Shown here: positions 28,687 through 41,458 of the stretch, piece after piece | Layout of the letters: every line of letters begins with the position of its first letter | Numbering within the stretch: the first letter of the stretch is position 1 | Source of the DNA: a bacterium | GTDB taxonomy: Bacteria > BMS3Abin14 | Length of the DNA stretch: 64,000 nt | Assembly (NCBI GenBank): GCA_029210965.1 | Contig: JARGFZ010000001.1 | Coordinates: 124,001 to 188,000 of the forward strand | Direction of reading: 5' to 3' | Program-made: the position numbers and the translations under genes | The notes under the pieces: model-generated | Told to the model about the DNA's origin: nothing | Database searches by the model: none | What the model saw: only the letters and a program-made list of their open reading frames with translations

Positions 28687-30768
28687 TCAAGCAACGCCCG
28701 AGTGGGCGAGTACTTCCTCGGATATATTTTGAGGCACCTTCTCATAGTGCGCGAAATGCATCGTATACGTAGCCCGGCCCTGGGTCATGGACCTGAGCTC
28801 CGTGGCATAACCAAACATTGCCGCAAGGGGTACCTTGGCATCAATAACCTTGGCTCCTGCCCTGTCATCCATGTTGGAAACCTTGCCCCTGCGGCTGCTG
28901 AGATCCCCCATGACGTCTCCCATATAATCTTCCGGGACAACGACTTCCACATCCATCATGGGTTCCAACAGGACAGCTCCCGCTCTCCTGGCTCCGTCCT
29001 TAAAAGCCATGGAACCTGCCACTTTAAAGGCCATTTCTGAGGAGTCCACCTCGTGGAAGGAACCATCGTAAAGGGCAACTTTCACATCAAGTACGGGATA
29101 CCCGCCAAGAATGCCCTGCTGCGAGGCTTCCATGACGCCTTTCTGGACAGCGGGGACATACTCCCTGGGGACAACTCCTCCCACAATCTTGTTCTCGAAC
29201 ACGATTCCGCTCCCGACTTCGCCGGGTTCCATCTCCAGCCATACGTGGCCGTACTGGCCCCGACCGCCGGACTGCTTAATAAAGCGCGCCTCAACCTTGA
29301 CGGAGGCCGTGATCGTCTCCCTGTAGGCCACCTGAGGTCGGCCCACAGTGGCACCCACCTTGAATTCACGCATGAGCCTGTCGACGATGATCTCAAGATG
29401 AAGTTCGCCCATACCGGCGATAAGAGTCTGACCGGTATCTACATCGGTTGTGACTTTGAAGGTGGGATCTTCCTGCGACAGTTTCTGCAGAGCAGTACCA
29501 AGCTTCTCCTGGTCCACTTTTGTCTTGGGCTCGATCGCAATGGAGATCACCGGCTCAGGAAAGTCCATTTCCTCCAAAAGGATGGGCCTGTCAGGAGAAC
29601 AGAGGGTATCACCTGTCATTGATTTTGACAGTCCCACACAGGCGACGATGTCCCCTGAGTACACATCCTTGATGTCCTCACGCTTGTTGGCGTGCATTTT
29701 GAGGAGCCTTCCGATGCGTTCTTTCCTGCCCGAGGTGGCGTTAAGTACATAACTGCCGGCAGCCAGATGTCCCGCATAGATCCTGATGAAGGTCAGGTGA
29801 CCCACAAAGGGGTCGGTCATGATCTTGAAGGCCAGCGCGGAAAACGGGGCATCGTCGTCAGCCGTTACCGAAACTTCACCATCACTATCAACGAGACGTC
29901 CGATTATCTCAGGGGCATCCAGCGGTGACGGGAGGTAATCCACTACGGCATCGAGAAGGGGCTGAACACCTTTGTTCTTAAATGCGCTCCCACACAGGAC
30001 AGGCACTATGGCCATTTCAAGGGTGGCTTTGCGGATGACAGATTTCATGTGGTCAATGTCGATAGGGAGGGCTTCCACGTAACTTTCCATGAGGCTTTCG
30101 TCCACATCAGCCAAAGATTCAATCAGTACTTCCCGGGCGGCAGCGACCTCATCGGCCATCTCCTCCGGAATTGGATTTTCCTCTATGGTGGCCCCGAGGG
30201 CTGTATCATCAAAGGTGTACATGACCTCTTTTACCAGATCGATGACGCCACGAAAGTTGTCCTCCGCGCCTACAGGCAACTGAATAGGGACGGCAACGGC
30301 CCCGAGACGGCTCTTCATCATCGCGACAACCCTTGCAAAATCGGCCCCGACGCGATCCATCTTGTTGATAAAAGCGATCCTGGGAACGCGGTATTTATCG
30401 GCCTGGCGCCACACCGTTTCCGATTGTGGTTCCACGCCCCCTACCGAACAGAAGACCGCAACAGCCCCATCCAGGACACGCAGTGATCTTTCCACCTCAA
30501 CGGTGAAATCAACGTGTCCAGGGGTGTCGATAATATTGATGCGGGTGTCTTTCCAGTATGTAGTGGTAGCGGCAGAGGTAATTGTAATGCCGCGCTCCTG
30601 CTCCTGCTCCATCCAATCCATAACGGCTGCGCCGTCATGGACCTCACCCATCTTGTGGGATACTCCCGTATAGAAGAGGATTCTCTCGGTGGTGGTGGTT
30701 TTGCCGGCATCAATGTGCGCCATGATGCCAATATTCCTGTGATTTTTTAGTTGATACTGCCTTGCCAC
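28687..30768 (-). CDS. fusA: Elongation factor G
   Basis: EF-G drives translocation and, with RRF, ribosome recycling. The 693-residue protein has the five-domain plan: G1 [10 protein letters not shown] (residues 17-26), G3 DTPGHVDF, G4 NKMD and the domain IV loop region GGGGQYGHV-like ([15 protein letters not shown]). The start codon is GTG at 30768 ([20 protein letters not shown]). It lies 35 bases after rpsG and 38 before tuf. It is a normal-length, single-copy EF-G in this window. Confidence 0.98.
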   Translation of the reverse strand: MARQYQLKNHRNIGIMAHIDAGKTTTTERILFYTGVSHKMGEVHDGAAVMDWMEQEQERGITITSAATTTYWKDTRINIIDTPGHVDFTVEVERSLRVLDGAVAVFCSVGGVEPQSETVWRQADKYRVPRIAFINKMDRVGADFARVVAMMKSRLGAVAVPIQLPVGAEDNFRGVIDLVKEVMYTFDDTALGATIEENPIPEEMADEVAAAREVLIESLADVDESLMESYVEALPIDIDHMKSVIRKATLEMAIVPVLCGSAFKNKGVQPLLDAVVDYLPSPLDAPEIIGRLVDSDGEVSVTADDDAPFSALAFKIMTDPFVGHLTFIRIYAGHLAAGSYVLNATSGRKERIGRLLKMHANKREDIKDVYSGDIVACVGLSKSMTGDTLCSPDRPILLEEMDFPEPVISIAIEPKTKVDQEKLGTALQKLSQEDPTFKVTTDVDTGQTLIAGMGELHLEIIVDRLMREFKVGATVGRPQVAYRETITASVKVEARFIKQSGGRGQYGHVWLEMEPGEVGSGIVFENKIVGGVVPREYVPAVQKGVMEASQQGILGGYPVLDVKVALYDGSFHEVDSSEMAFKVAGSMAFKDGARRAGAVLLEPMMDVEVVVPEDYMGDVMGDLSSRRGKVSNMDDRAGAKVIDAKVPLAAMFGYATELRSMTQGRATYTMHFAHYEKVPQNISEEVLAHSGVA

Positions 30769-30803
30769 AATAGTTCAGCGACGCTACGCGTCTGCCGCCT
30801 CCT

Positions 30804-31289
<486 letters not shown>

Positions 31290-31661
31290 TTACTTGGGCC
31301 TTTTGGCCCCGTATTTCGACCGACTCTGTCGCCTGTCGGCCACACCAGCTGTATCCAACGTCCCGCGAACAATGTGGTAGCGGACTCCGGGCAAATCCTT
31401 GACCCTGCCACCGCGAATAAGAACGACCGAGTGCTCCTGCAGGTTGTGTCCCACACCGGGGATATAGGAGGTAACTTCGATACCGTTCGTCAGCCTCACG
31501 CGTGCAACTTTCCGGAGCGCTGAGTTCGGTTTCTTGGGGGTCGTCGTATAAACCCGCGTGCAGACGCCCCGTTTTTGTGGGCACCCCTGCATGGCCGGTG
31601 TTTTTGATTTTTTAACTATCTTCTTCCGGCTTTTTCTCACCAACTGGTTCAATGTCGGCAT
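31290..31661 (-). CDS. rpsL: Ribosomal protein S12
   Basis: S12 sits at the decoding centre. The 123-residue protein contains [20 protein letters not shown] and [17 protein letters not shown]; the two Lys that mutate in streptomycin resistance (in TPKKPNSAL and GRVKDLPG) are the wild-type residues. ATG at 31661 is the first gene after the promoter at 31883-31911, leaving a leader of roughly 210 bases. Confidence 0.98.
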   Translation of the reverse strand: MPTLNQLVRKSRKKIVKKSKTPAMQGCPQKRGVCTRVYTTTPKKPNSALRKVARVRLTNGIEVTSYIPGVGHNLQEHSVVLIRGGRVKDLPGVRYHIVRGTLDTAGVADRRQSRSKYGAKRPK

Positions 31662-31882
31662 TTTCTACTCCTCGTTTCGACCCAAGGTTTCAGGGTCAGC
31701 CCCGCACGAAATGCCCCTTAAGGGCAAAAGAAGCCTTTAGCGGCACGGTCCCACCTCATCAGGACCGTTCCAGCTCCCTATCCTCCGGTTCGTAAAACTT
31801 GTAACTCTTTGAAATGAACCGGTAATTATTTACGGATCTATCCTCACACAAGGTAGATATCCGCTCTAGGGAAAACTCGATG

Positions 31883-31911
31883 ACTTTATCGGCGATAGAT
31901 ATGTTTGTCAA
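31883..31911 (-). promoter_or_regulatory. Sigma-70-type promoter of the str-S10-spc-alpha array
   Basis: On the minus strand a perfect TTGACA (-35, bases 31906-31911) is followed after exactly 17 bases by TAAAGT (-10, bases 31883-31888, four of six consensus positions). It lies between the rpoC terminator and rpsL, and faces rpsL. Confidence 0.75.
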
Positions 31912-31942
31912 GGCCTTTAACAGTTAACACTTAAACAATAAT

Positions 31943-31981
31943 AAAACAGCGGGCCACCTTTCGGGAACCCGCTGTTTTTAA
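31943..31981 (-). terminator. Intrinsic terminator after rpoC
   Basis: On the minus strand AAACAGCGGG pairs with CCCGCTGTTTT around a GC-rich loop and ends in TTTTATTATTG. It starts about 18 bases past the rpoC stop codon, so the rpoBC message ends before rpsL. Confidence 0.88.
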
Positions 31982-31998
31982 TAAAATATCGTGGTGCC

Positions 31999-34900
31999 CT
32001 ACGCTCCCTCTTTCTCCTTAATGACCTGCTTTACCTCATCTGTGATCTCGGATGGCATTGCTCCCGCATCCTGATAACGTTTAAGACCGGTACCAGCCGG
32101 GATAAGGCGGCCCACGATGATGTTTTCCTTGAGCCCGCGAAGGTGATCGATCTTTCCGGAGATACTGGCCTCTGTGAGCACCCTGGTTGTCTCCTGGAAA
32201 GAGGCCGCCGAAAAGTAGCTCTCCGTATTCAGCGCAGCCTTGGTGATCCCCTGCAGGATCGGTTTTCCTGTGGCCGCTCTACCGCCATCATTCATAACGC
32301 GCTCGTTCTCCGTTGCAAAATCCGGGCGGTCAAGCTGCTCACCCACCATGAAGCGTGTGTCACCCACCTCTTCAATCCGGACCTTGCTGAGCATCTGGCG
32401 GATGATCACCTCGATATGTTTGTCGTTGATCTTGACACCCTGCAGAAGGTAAACCTCCTGAACCTCATTTACGAGGTATTTCTGGAGTTCCTTCTCACCC
32501 AGGACGTGAAGGATATCGTGAGGATTGGGTGAGCCGTCCATGAGCGGTTCACCAGCACGAACACGGTCACCCTCATGAACGCTTATATGTTTTCCTCTGG
32601 GGATAAGGTATTCACGTGGTTCCCCCACATCCGGGCGCACTTCGATCCGCCTTTTACCCTTCACATCTCGCCCGAAAAAGACCACACCGTCGATCTCACT
32701 GATAGTGGCCTGTTCCTTGGGTACCCGGGCCTCAAACAACTCTGCAACTCTGGGCAGACCGCCCGTGATATCTTTTGTTTTGGTAGTCTCGATGGGTATC
32801 TTGGCAATAATATCACCGGGCTGAATATCATCGTTTTCGTTGACCATGACAATGGCGTTGGAAGGCATGAAGTACCGTGCAGTAGATTTGGAACCAGGCA
32901 CCTTGAGAGTTTTACCTTCCGCGTCCTTGACAGAAACCCTGGGCTTGTAATCGGTACCCTGGTATTCGGTGATCACCTTGGAAGCAATACCGGTGACCTC
33001 GTCAACCTGTTCCTTCATGGTCACGCCCTCACGGATGTCACCGAATTTGATCTTGCCGCCCACCTCTGTGAGAATTGGAGTGCTGAAGGGATCCCATTCA
33101 GCAAGAAGCATCCCTTTTGTCACCTTACCTCCGTCCCCAACCTTGAACCTGGCCCCATAAATGACCGGGTATTTCTTCTTTTCTCGACCGTTTTCATCGA
33201 CGATGGCAACCTCACCATTACGGTTCATCGCAACCTGGTCGCCCATCCTGTTTTCAAGGATATTAAGGTTGATAAAGCGAAGTTCCCCGTCGATAGGAGC
33301 TTCAAGTGAGGTCTGCTCCACATGCCGGCTGGCGGTTCCGCCGATATGGAATGTTCTCATGGTAAGCTGCGTTCCCGGTTCTCCGATGGACTGCGCGGCA
33401 ATGATACCGACTGCCTCACCCATTACCACGAGCTGTCCGCGTGCCAGGTCACGTCCGTAACACTTGGCGCAAACACCGCGCCTGGCCCGGCAGGTAAGAG
33501 CTGACCTGATAGGCACGCCCTCGAACCCGAGACCACGCTTTTCGATCTCCTCAACCGCTTTCTCGTCAATCTCTTCGGAGGCCTGGACGATCACCTCATT
33601 GGTTTCAGGGTCCCTGATATCATCCAGGGCCATTCTGCCGAGGATCCGCTCCTCGAGGGGCTGGATCACTTCACCGCCCTCGACGAGGGATGTGACGATG
33701 ATCCCGTCGAGTGTTTCACAGTCATCCATAGAGACGATGCATTCCTGGGCCACATCAACGAGCCTTCGCGTGAGGTACCCGGAGTTGGCAGTTTTAAGGG
33801 CCGTGTCAGCGAGTCCCTTACGGGCACCGTGGGTTGAGATGAAGTATTCGAGGACCTTCAGGCCCTCCCTGAAGTTGGCACGGATAGGAGTTTCGATGAT
33901 CTCACCCGATGGTTTGGCCATGAGACCACGCATCCCGGCCAACTGCCGGATCTGCTGAGCGGAACCCCTTGCCCCGGAATCGGCCATCATGTAGATGGAG
34001 TTGAAGGTACCTTGTCCTCCCACACCCTCCTCTTCGAGAGCGCTTATAACCTCATTGGCCACCTCTTCGGTTACCTGGGCCCAAATATCAACGACTTTGT
34101 TGTAACGCTCGCCATCGGTTATGAGACCTTCGGTGTATTGCGTTTGAACCTCAGTGACTTCCAATTCAGCGCGATCCAGAAGTTCAGCCTTCCTGGGTGG
34201 AATGTGCATATCTTCAATGCAGATAGAAAGACCGGACTTGGTGGCATAGGTGAACCCGAGGGCCTTGAGGTTATCCAGCAGATGGATAGTTTTTTCGTTA
34301 CCCGCCCACATAAAGGAGTTGGTGACAATTTCTCCCAATTCCTTCTTTCGAAAAAGCCGGTTGACCATTGAAAATGGAATTTCTTCCGGAACAATATCGT
34401 AGAGCAGGACCCGACCCACTGTAGTGTCGGTCATTTTACCATCGCGACGCACTTTGATATTTGCCTGAAGGTCGACGACATCCCTGTCATAGGCCATCCG
34501 CACTGAATCAAAACTGGAAAAAATCATCCCCTCGCCCTTGGATTTTGGCCTTGCTTTGGTCATCCAGTAGACCCCCAGTACAATATCCTGGGTCGGAACC
34601 ACTATGGGCCGGCCGTCAGCCGGGGACAGAACGTTGTTGGTAGCCAGCATGAGTGTCCTGGCCTCCATCTGGGCCTCAAGGGAAAGAGGCACGTGGACCG
34701 CCATCTGGTCACCGTCGAAGTCTGCGTTGAATGCAGCACAGACAAGGGGGTGAAGCTGAATGGCCTTACCCTCGATAAGGACCGGCTCGAAAGCCTGGAT
34801 ACCGAGTCGGTGCAGCGTAGGCGCCCGGTTGAGCATTATAGGATGATCCTGGATCACTTCGTCCAGGACATCCCAGACCTCAGGTCTCTCCTTCTCAACC

Positions 34901-36114
34901 ATTTTTTTGGCGCTTTTTATCGTCGTAACATGCTCATACAGCTCGAGCTTGTGGTAAATGAACGGCTTGAATAGTTCCAACGCCATCTTCTTGGGAATGC
35001 CGCATTGATGAAGTTTGAGTTCGGGACCAATGACGATGACACTCCTTCCGGAATAGTCAACGCGCTTGCCCAGCAGATTCTGCCTGAACCGCCCCTGCTT
35101 ACCCTTCAGGCTGTCCGAGAGAGATTTGAGGGGCCGTTTGTTGGAACCTACGATGGGACGCCCTCGCCTGCCGTTGTCAAACAGGGCATCCACAGCTTCC
35201 TGGAGCATCCTTTTTTCGTTACGTACAATGATCTCGGGAGCCCGGAGTTCCATAAGCCTCTTGAGGCGATTATTTCTGTTGATGACTCTTCGGTACAGGT
35301 CGTTGAGGTCCGAGGTTGCGAAACGGCCTCCGTCCAGTGGTACCAGGGGACGCAGCTCCGGAGGAAGCACGGGAATAACATCGAGGATCATCCACTCAGG
35401 CTTGTTCCCGGATCCTCTGAACGACTCCACCGTTTTGAGTCTTTTGACCACCTTCTTGCGTCGGGCCTCGGAGTTTGTGTCGAGCATCTCGGCCCTGAGG
35501 TCCACGGCAAGGAGGTCAAGGTCCAATCTCAGCAAAAGCTCTTTGACCGATTCAGCTCCCATACCGGCGATGAAACTGTCACCAAACTGCTCCCGCAGTT
35601 CCCGGTAGCGATCCTCCGAGAGCAGTTCGTTCTCCTTCAGACCGGTTTCTTCGGGGCCGGGATCGAGCACAATATACTCTTCAAAATACAGGACCCTCTC
35701 CAACTCCCTGAGGGACATGTCAAGCATGAGACCGATTCGGCTAGGAATCCCCTTCATAAACCAGATGTGAGCTACGGGGGATGCGAGCTCGATATGCCCC
35801 AGCCTCTCCCTGCGGACTTTGGACTGGATCACCTCGACACCACACTTCTCACAAACGATGCCGCGGTGTTTCATCCTCTTGTACTTTCCGCAGTTGCATT
35901 CGTAATCCTTGGTGGGACCGAATATCTTTGCGCAAAAGAGGCCGTCCCGCTCCGGTTTGAAGGTCCGATAATTGATCGTCTCGGGCTTCTTGACTTCGCC
36001 ATAGGACCAGGCCCGGATCTTCTCCGGTGACGCCAGCTTGAGTCTGATGGCGTTGAAGTTTGTGGGATACTTCGGCCGGTCGAAGTACTCACTGTAAAAG
36101 TCGGTCAAAGCCAT
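31999..36114 (-). CDS. rpoC: DNA-directed RNA polymerase beta' subunit
   Basis: The 1371-residue catalytic subunit. The absolutely conserved [16 protein letters not shown] with three metal-binding Asp is present near residues 457-472. The N-terminal zinc ribbon ([11 protein letters not shown] and CEKCGVEV, about 70-92) and the second zinc site ([16 protein letters not shown]) are intact. The bridge-helix and trigger-loop regions ([33 protein letters not shown]) are visible. The ATG at 36114 is 98 bases after rpoB, a gap filled by a word repeat, and the gene is followed by a terminator. The length is close to deltaproteobacterial norms. Confidence 0.98.
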   Translation of the reverse strand: MALTDFYSEYFDRPKYPTNFNAIRLKLASPEKIRAWSYGEVKKPETINYRTFKPERDGLFCAKIFGPTKDYECNCGKYKRMKHRGIVCEKCGVEVIQSKVRRERLGHIELASPVAHIWFMKGIPSRIGLMLDMSLRELERVLYFEEYIVLDPGPEETGLKENELLSEDRYRELREQFGDSFIAGMGAESVKELLLRLDLDLLAVDLRAEMLDTNSEARRKKVVKRLKTVESFRGSGNKPEWMILDVIPVLPPELRPLVPLDGGRFATSDLNDLYRRVINRNNRLKRLMELRAPEIIVRNEKRMLQEAVDALFDNGRRGRPIVGSNKRPLKSLSDSLKGKQGRFRQNLLGKRVDYSGRSVIVIGPELKLHQCGIPKKMALELFKPFIYHKLELYEHVTTIKSAKKMVEKERPEVWDVLDEVIQDHPIMLNRAPTLHRLGIQAFEPVLIEGKAIQLHPLVCAAFNADFDGDQMAVHVPLSLEAQMEARTLMLATNNVLSPADGRPIVVPTQDIVLGVYWMTKARPKSKGEGMIFSSFDSVRMAYDRDVVDLQANIKVRRDGKMTDTTVGRVLLYDIVPEEIPFSMVNRLFRKKELGEIVTNSFMWAGNEKTIHLLDNLKALGFTYATKSGLSICIEDMHIPPRKAELLDRAELEVTEVQTQYTEGLITDGERYNKVVDIWAQVTEEVANEVISALEEEGVGGQGTFNSIYMMADSGARGSAQQIRQLAGMRGLMAKPSGEIIETPIRANFREGLKVLEYFISTHGARKGLADTALKTANSGYLTRRLVDVAQECIVSMDDCETLDGIIVTSLVEGGEVIQPLEERILGRMALDDIRDPETNEVIVQASEEIDEKAVEEIEKRGLGFEGVPIRSALTCRARRGVCAKCYGRDLARGQLVVMGEAVGIIAAQSIGEPGTQLTMRTFHIGGTASRHVEQTSLEAPIDGELRFINLNILENRMGDQVAMNRNGEVAIVDENGREKKKYPVIYGARFKVGDGGKVTKGMLLAEWDPFSTPILTEVGGKIKFGDIREGVTMKEQVDEVTGIASKVITEYQGTDYKPRVSVKDAEGKTLKVPGSKSTARYFMPSNAIVMVNENDDIQPGDIIAKIPIETTKTKDITGGLPRVAELFEARVPKEQATISEIDGVVFFGRDVKGKRRIEVRPDVGEPREYLIPRGKHISVHEGDRVRAGEPLMDGSPNPHDILHVLGEKELQKYLVNEVQEVYLLQGVKINDKHIEVIIRQMLSKVRIEEVGDTRFMVGEQLDRPDFATENERVMNDGGRAATGKPILQGITKAALNTESYFSAASFQETTRVLTEASISGKIDHLRGLKENIIVGRLIPAGTGLKRYQDAGAMPSEITDEVKQVIKEKEGA

Positions 36115-36126
36115 TATTACCTCCAG

Positions 36127-36164
36127 TTATAAGCTGTCAGCTATCAGTCTATAAGCTGTCAACC
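36127..36164. repeat. Word repeat in the rpoB-rpoC gap
   Basis: ATAAGCTGTCAGCTATCAGT is followed by CTATAAGCTGTCAACC: the word TAAGCTGTCA occurs twice and TCAGCTATCAG once between them. It lies in the transcribed gap between two essential, coordinately expressed genes. Confidence 0.65.
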
Positions 36165-36212
36165 CTAAGAATTCAGCATTTGGTACTTACGTATTGCCTG
36201 ATCGGAAACCGA

Positions 36213-39200
36213 TCAGGCTTTCTTCTCCTCCTCGAGGAGTTCCACATCCAGGCAAAAGCTTTGAAGCTCTTTGATCAAAACGTTGAAGGATTCAGGCAGA
36301 CCCGCCTCCATGGAATTGTGACCCTTAACGATGGCTTCGTACATCTTTGTCCTGCCAGCAACATCATCCGATTTGACGGTGAGCATCTCCTGGAGAGTGT
36401 GGGCAGCCCCGTAGCCTTCCAGGGCCCAGACCTCCATCTCACCAAAACGCTGTCCGCCAAACTGGGCCTTACCGCCCAGGGGCTGCTGTGTCACCAGGGA
36501 ATAGGGTCCGATGGAACGGGCGTGGATCTTGTCGTCGACCAGGTGGTGAAGCTTCATCATGTAGATATATCCGACTGTCACAGTACGGTGAAAAGGATCG
36601 CCGCTCTTGCCGTCGAAAAGTCTGGTCTGCCCCCTTAAGGGAAGGTCGGCAATGGCCAGTAGATCTCGAACTTCTTCCTCATTGGCCCCGTCGAAAACGG
36701 GAGAGGCAACGAGAAGGCCGTCATTGAGTTCCATGGCCAGGGTCCGTATATCATCGTCATCCATTTCGTCGAGAGCCAATTTGAGTCTCTTGCCGGCTTC
36801 AGTGTTTTTGTCCGCTCCGTAGACCTCCCTGAGGATGGTCCTGAGTTTCGCAATGGTGGCGCCGCTGTCCAGCATCTTTGCGACCTTTTCACCAACACCT
36901 TTGGCAGCCCATCCCAGCATTGTCTCGAGAATCTGCCCTACGTTCATGCGGCTGGGCACACCCAGGGGATTTAATACCATATCGACGGGGGTACCGTCCT
37001 CCATATAGGGCATGTCCTCCACGGGAACGATCTTGGACAAAACACCCTTGTTCCCGTGTCTACCGGCCATTTTGTCGCCAACGGAAAGCTGACGTTTGAT
37101 AGCCAGATAAACCTTCACCATCTTGATGACGCCTGGAGGAAGTTCATCACCCTTCCGCAGTTTCTCGATCTTGCCGTCAAAGAGCCGCCGGATCATCTCT
37201 TCCTGGTTCTCTGATCGCCGGCGCAGGATCATCATGCGCTCTAAGGCCTTCGAATCGGAAAGAGGGATATCGAACCATTTGACCTTGGGAAAATCGTCCA
37301 GGATCCTGGTCGTTACCTTGCCCTCTTTTTTCCCGAGGAAACTGCCATCCGGGCCTTTCAGGTCCGCGGCAAGTTTCCTTCCCAGGATGGTAGAACGAAT
37401 TTTCTCGTACATGCTGTTGCGTACGATCCTGATCTCGTCGTCCCTGTCCTTGATGTAACGGGCGACCTGATCATCTTCGATTGTCTGGGCACGTGTGTCC
37501 TTTTCCATGCCCCTCCTGGAGAAAACTTTCACGTCGATGACAACGCCTTCGACGCCCGGAGGAACCCGGAGAGAGGTATCGCGAACATCTCCGGCCTTTT
37601 CTCCGAAGATAGCCCGGAGAAGTTTCTCCTCGGGTGTAAGCTGGGTCTCCCCTTTCGGAGTAACTTTCCCAACCAGGATATCCCCGGGATTCACTTCGGC
37701 ACCGATACGTACGATCCCCGATTCATCCAGGTCCTTGAGCGCCTCTTCTCCCACGTTGGGGATATCTCTTGTGATCTCTTCCTTGCCCAGTTTAGTGTCC
37801 CGGGCCATCACCTCAAACTCCTCGATGTGTATGGAAGTGAACACGTCCTCCTGGACGAGCCTCTCGCTCACGAGGATGGAGTCTTCAAAGTTGTATCCGT
37901 TCCATGGCATGAACGCCACGAGGATGTTTTTGCCGAGGGCCAGTTCCCCATTTTGGGTGGCGGGGCCGTCGGCGATGACCTCTCCGGCCTGAACGTGCTG
38001 ACCGGGTTTTACAATGGGCACCTGGTTGATGCAGGTGTTCTGGTTTGAACGCATGAACTTGGTCAAGTGGAAGATGTCCACATTGGATGACCCCTCCACA
38101 CCCTCTTTTTCTTCCTCGTCCTCATCGACCTGGATAACGATGCGTCCGGCATCAACGCTTTCCACCCAGCCGCTTCGCTTGGCGATATCTACAGCTCCGG
38201 AATCTCTTGCCGACACAGCCTCCATGCCGGTGCCCACCAGTGGAGAGGTCGTGGTGAGGAGCGGCACAGCCTGACGCTGCATATTGGATCCCATGAGAGC
38301 ACGGTTGGCATCATCGTTCTCGAGGAAGGGGATCAGGGAGGCCGCTACGGACACCAGCTGTCTGGGGGAAACATCCATGAGATGAATCTCTTCCCTGGGG
38401 ACCATGGTGGGTTCTCCACCCTTTCTTGCGGCTACGAAATCGTCCTCTAATCTGTTTTTAGCATCTAGTGGAGCATTCGCCTGAGCGATGGAATACTTGT
38501 CCTCCTCCAGCGCCGAAAGGTAGATGATATCGCTGGTGACATGGGCATTATCAACCTGGCGATACGGCGTCTCGATAAACCCGAACTCGTTGATCTGGGC
38601 GTAGGTGCTCAGGGAAGAGATAAGGCCGATATTTGGACCTTCCGGGGTCTCAATAGGGCAAATCCTGCCGTAGTGAGTTGGGTGCACGTCCCTGACTTCA
38701 AAGCCGGCCCTCTCCCTGGTAAGACCGCCCGGGCCGAGAGCCGAAAGGCGCCTCTTGTGTGTAACTTCGGAAAGAGGGTTGGTCTGGTCCATGAACTGGG
38801 AAAGCTGGCTGGAACCGAAAAACTCTTTCACCACAGCTGAGACCGGCTTGGCGTTGATGAGATCGTGGGGCATGACCGTTTCCATTTCCTGGATGCTCAT
38901 GCGCTCCTTGATGGCTCGCTCCATACGGACCAGCCCTATCCTGAACTGATTCTCGAGAAGTTCGCCGACGCTTCTCACACGACGGTTCCCCAGATGGTCG
39001 ATATCGTCTGCAAGGGCCTCCTGGGTGCCGCTTCTAAGCTTCACCAGGTATTTCATGATGGCCACAATGTCCTCTCTCATGAGAACGCGGGCCTCCAGAG
39101 GTGGTACCTCGCCACCGAAGATCTCCTTGAGCTCCTCGGCAAGCTTGATATTGATCTTCAAGCGTCCAACGCGGGAAAGATCATAACGATCATCCGAGAA

Positions 39201-40394
39201 GAACAGTCTGTCAAAGTGAGCTTTGGCCGTTTCCAGAGTCGGGGGATCTCCGGGGCGTAATTTCCTGTAGATCTCCAGGAGAGCGTCCTCTTCATTGAGA
39301 ACCTTGTCCGTCGCCAGGGTGTCCCTGAGGGAACTCTCATAGCGGTTGTTGTCGATGAAGATGATTTCCAGTTCCTCTACACCGGCGGCCGTGATCTGCT
39401 CAAGCATCTCCTCCGTGATCTCCTCGTTGCAATCCCCGATGATCTCACCTGAGGCGGTGTTAACGACAGGGGTGGCCAGGTATCGCCCTATAAGATCAGA
39501 GTGGAGGTCGATCTCAAATTCTGTGATCCCCGCGGCTTCGATTTTTCTGGCGGAGGAGGCGAAGACTTTTCGGCCCTCCCGCACGAGGACATCTCCCGTT
39601 GCAGGATCGGCAATATCCAGGGAAACGTTCTGCATTTCGATGGTTTTTAGCTGGTAGGTCTTGAAGCCTTTGCCGCCGTCCAACCGGACCCGATCAATAA
39701 GGTAGAACAGCCGGATAATTTGCTCGGGGTTGTAACCGAGGGCCTTGAGCAGGATTGTCGCCGGAATCTTGCGTCGCCTGTCTATGCGCACATTAATGAG
39801 GCTCTTTGCGTCATATTCGAAATCCAGCCATGATCCACGATAAGGGATGACACGGGCCGAATACAGGGGGCGTCCTCCGATCATGGATTTGCTTTTGTCA
39901 AGTTCGTAGAAGACACCCGGACTCCGGTGAAGCTGACTGACGATGACCCGCTCGGTCCCGTTGATGATGAAAGTCCCGTTGGTCGTCATCAGAGGGATCT
40001 CTCCCAGATAAACGTCCTGTTCCTTGACTTCACGCACCTTTTTGGTCTTCGTCTCCTCGTCAACCTCAAGGTGAATCAGACGTATCGTGACGTTGAGCGG
40101 GGCAGCATAGGTCATGCCCCTGTCCTGACATTCCTGAACATCAAACTTGGATTCCAGGATGTCATACTTGACGTAATCGAGAAGAGTTGTCCTGGAGTAA
40201 TCCTCAATAGGGAAAATACCCTTGAAGACAGCATGGAGACCAGTCTCTTCCCGCTGCCCGGGTTCAATTTTCATCTGCAGGAACTTCTCGTAGGACTCTT
40301 TCTGGACCTCGATCAGATTGGGCATACCGATGATGGAAGGTAATCGGGAAAAATCTCTGCGCAGCGGTATGTGGGATCTTGGGGCTTGTGCCAT
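36213..40394 (-). CDS. rpoB: DNA-directed RNA polymerase beta subunit
   Basis: The 1393-residue beta subunit. The rifampicin region reads [20 protein letters not shown] followed by [11 protein letters not shown]: the Asp, His and Ser at the main resistance positions are wild type, and one Asn is Thr. The C-terminal region shows [31 protein letters not shown] and the clamp helix. The ATG at 40394 begins [19 protein letters not shown]. It follows rplL by about 110 bases that hold a hairpin, and precedes rpoC. Confidence 0.98.
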   Translation of the reverse strand: MAQAPRSHIPLRRDFSRLPSIIGMPNLIEVQKESYEKFLQMKIEPGQREETGLHAVFKGIFPIEDYSRTTLLDYVKYDILESKFDVQECQDRGMTYAAPLNVTIRLIHLEVDEETKTKKVREVKEQDVYLGEIPLMTTNGTFIINGTERVIVSQLHRSPGVFYELDKSKSMIGGRPLYSARVIPYRGSWLDFEYDAKSLINVRIDRRRKIPATILLKALGYNPEQIIRLFYLIDRVRLDGGKGFKTYQLKTIEMQNVSLDIADPATGDVLVREGRKVFASSARKIEAAGITEFEIDLHSDLIGRYLATPVVNTASGEIIGDCNEEITEEMLEQITAAGVEELEIIFIDNNRYESSLRDTLATDKVLNEEDALLEIYRKLRPGDPPTLETAKAHFDRLFFSDDRYDLSRVGRLKINIKLAEELKEIFGGEVPPLEARVLMREDIVAIMKYLVKLRSGTQEALADDIDHLGNRRVRSVGELLENQFRIGLVRMERAIKERMSIQEMETVMPHDLINAKPVSAVVKEFFGSSQLSQFMDQTNPLSEVTHKRRLSALGPGGLTRERAGFEVRDVHPTHYGRICPIETPEGPNIGLISSLSTYAQINEFGFIETPYRQVDNAHVTSDIIYLSALEEDKYSIAQANAPLDAKNRLEDDFVAARKGGEPTMVPREEIHLMDVSPRQLVSVAASLIPFLENDDANRALMGSNMQRQAVPLLTTTSPLVGTGMEAVSARDSGAVDIAKRSGWVESVDAGRIVIQVDEDEEEKEGVEGSSNVDIFHLTKFMRSNQNTCINQVPIVKPGQHVQAGEVIADGPATQNGELALGKNILVAFMPWNGYNFEDSILVSERLVQEDVFTSIHIEEFEVMARDTKLGKEEITRDIPNVGEEALKDLDESGIVRIGAEVNPGDILVGKVTPKGETQLTPEEKLLRAIFGEKAGDVRDTSLRVPPGVEGVVIDVKVFSRRGMEKDTRAQTIEDDQVARYIKDRDDEIRIVRNSMYEKIRSTILGRKLAADLKGPDGSFLGKKEGKVTTRILDDFPKVKWFDIPLSDSKALERMMILRRRSENQEEMIRRLFDGKIEKLRKGDELPPGVIKMVKVYLAIKRQLSVGDKMAGRHGNKGVLSKIVPVEDMPYMEDGTPVDMVLNPLGVPSRMNVGQILETMLGWAAKGVGEKVAKMLDSGATIAKLRTILREVYGADKNTEAGKRLKLALDEMDDDDIRTLAMELNDGLLVASPVFDGANEEEVRDLLAIADLPLRGQTRLFDGKSGDPFHRTVTVGYIYMMKLHHLVDDKIHARSIGPYSLVTQQPLGGKAQFGGQRFGEMEVWALEGYGAAHTLQEMLTVKSDDVAGRTKMYEAIVKGHNSMEAGLPESFNVLIKELQSFCLDVELLEEEKKA

Positions 40395-40451
40395 CGTCTC
40401 ACCTCACGTGAATGCGGCAAAAAGTCTATTAGACTGGTAAAAGCAAGTATT

Positions 40452-40479
40452 GGAGGAGGCCTTCAGAAGGCTCTCCTCC
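40452..40479 (-). promoter_or_regulatory. Hairpin between rplL and rpoB, possible attenuator or processing site
   Basis: On the minus strand GGAGGA pairs with TCCTCC and the inner GCCTT with AAGGC around a 3-base loop. It is not followed by a T-run, so a full terminator is unlikely. In E. coli an attenuator and an RNase III site lie in the same gap; that this hairpin does the same is inference. Confidence 0.5.
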
Positions 40480-40503
40480 CTTTACAACAAACTAAACGCC
40501 GGA

Positions 40504-40884
40504 TTACTTGATCTCAATCTTGGCGCCAACCTCTTCAAGCTGTTTTTTGGCATCTTCGGCCTCGTCCCTGGAAATGCCTTCCTTGACATTGCCGGGCGCA
40601 CTGTCAACCAGGTCCTTAGCCTCCTTGAGGCCAAGACCGGTAAGAGCGCGTACAACCTTGATAACCTTGATTTTCTCGGAACCGATATCGGAGAGAACCA
40701 CATCAAACTCAGTCTTCTCCTCCTCCGCAACGCCGGCAGCAGCAGCTGGACCAGCGACCATGGCCACCGGAGCGGCTGCCGATACACCGAACTTCTCTTC
40801 AAGCTCTTTGACAAAATCAGCCATCTCGAGAACGGTCATGTTCTCAATAAACTGTACTACATCTTCCTTCTTGATATCTGCCAT
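40504..40884 (-). CDS. rplL: Ribosomal protein L7/L12
   Basis: The multicopy stalk protein that recruits translation factors. The 126-residue protein has the N-terminal dimer domain (about 1-33), an Ala-rich hinge (about 36-54) and the C-terminal factor-binding domain with [20 protein letters not shown] and AGAKIEIK-like end (VGAKIEIK). ATG at 40884 with a good purine-rich ribosome site. It follows rplJ by 52 bases and precedes rpoB. Confidence 0.98.
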   Translation of the reverse strand: MADIKKEDVVQFIENMTVLEMADFVKELEEKFGVSAAAPVAMVAGPAAAAGVAEEEKTEFDVVLSDIGSEKIKVIKVVRALTGLGLKEAKDLVDSAPGNVKEGISRDEAEDAKKQLEEVGAKIEIK

Positions 40885-40936
40885 CGTATTTTCCTCCTGA
40901 TACGAATTTTAATTCATTCAAAAATTCTGAAGGGGC

Positions 40937-41458
40937 CTAGGCGGCTTCCTTCTGGCGTTGTATGGAACCTAGAACTCTGACGAAACTGGAAGGTATTTCG
41001 GACAACGTCCGGACAAAGTTGGTTGCCGGGGCACTCATGGAGGCCAGAGCCATGGCGATCATGACATCCTTGCTCGGCATAGCCGCCAGCAGTTTGATCT
41101 CTGCTGCACTTATTGCCTCGCCGGACAAAACGCCTACCTTGACCTCAAGCTTGTCGTTGCTCTTGATGAAATCCATCAGAGCCTTGGCAGGCCCGACCGG
41201 ATCTCCTGCTGTATAAAGGATCGCAACAGGACCCGTGAAATATTCCTTCACGGCTTCGAGAGGGGTCCCATCGGCCGCACGGATGGACAATGTGTTCTTG
41301 ACCACCCTAAAGCGAGCCTCAACATCACGGAGCTTCGTTCTCAGATTGGATAGTTCTTCCACAGTAAGCCCGCGATAGTCTGCGAGCACAGCCATTTCGA
41401 ACGCGGAGAACAGTTCGTGAAGCTCCTGGACCTGTTTATCTCTATCAGCTCGTCCCAA
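40937..41458 (-). CDS. rplJ: Ribosomal protein L10
   Basis: L10 anchors the L7/L12 stalk to 23S rRNA and, with L12, represses its own message. The 173-residue protein opens (M)GRADRDKQVQELHELFSA, contains LADYRGLTVEELSNLRTKLR and has the C-terminal L12-binding helix. The start codon is TTG at 41458, directly preceded by AAAGGAGGAGACGAA. A 393-base leader separates it from rplA. Confidence 0.97.
   Translation of the reverse strand: MGRADRDKQVQELHELFSAFEMAVLADYRGLTVEELSNLRTKLRDVEARFRVVKNTLSIRAADGTPLEAVKEYFTGPVAILYTAGDPVGPAKALMDFIKSNDKLEVKVGVLSGEAISAAEIKLLAAMPSKDVMIAMALASMSAPATNFVRTLSEIPSSFVRVLGSIQRQKEAA

Larger units (their letters stand above)
31662..31998 (-). promoter_or_regulatory. rpsL leader region between rpoC and rpsL
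   Basis: No gene. From right to left it holds the rpoC terminator, the rpsL promoter, and about 210 bases of leader. Inside the leader are a possible long-range stem (GAACCGG and CCGGTTC, about 31785-31823) and a small GCCC/GGGC hairpin near 31711-31726. Leaders of this operon are autoregulatory targets in other bacteria; no specific family could be matched by eye. Confidence 0.5.

Noticed and set aside
35005-36030. 341-codon plus-strand open frame opposite rpoC
   Set aside because: Antisense shadow of rpoC, whose conserved motifs lie on the minus strand throughout.
36213-40394. Possible rifampicin-resistance change in rpoB (Asn to Thr in the FMDQTNPLS segment)
   Set aside because: The main resistance positions (Asp, His, Ser) are wild type and this neighbour varies naturally among bacteria, so no resistance is claimed.
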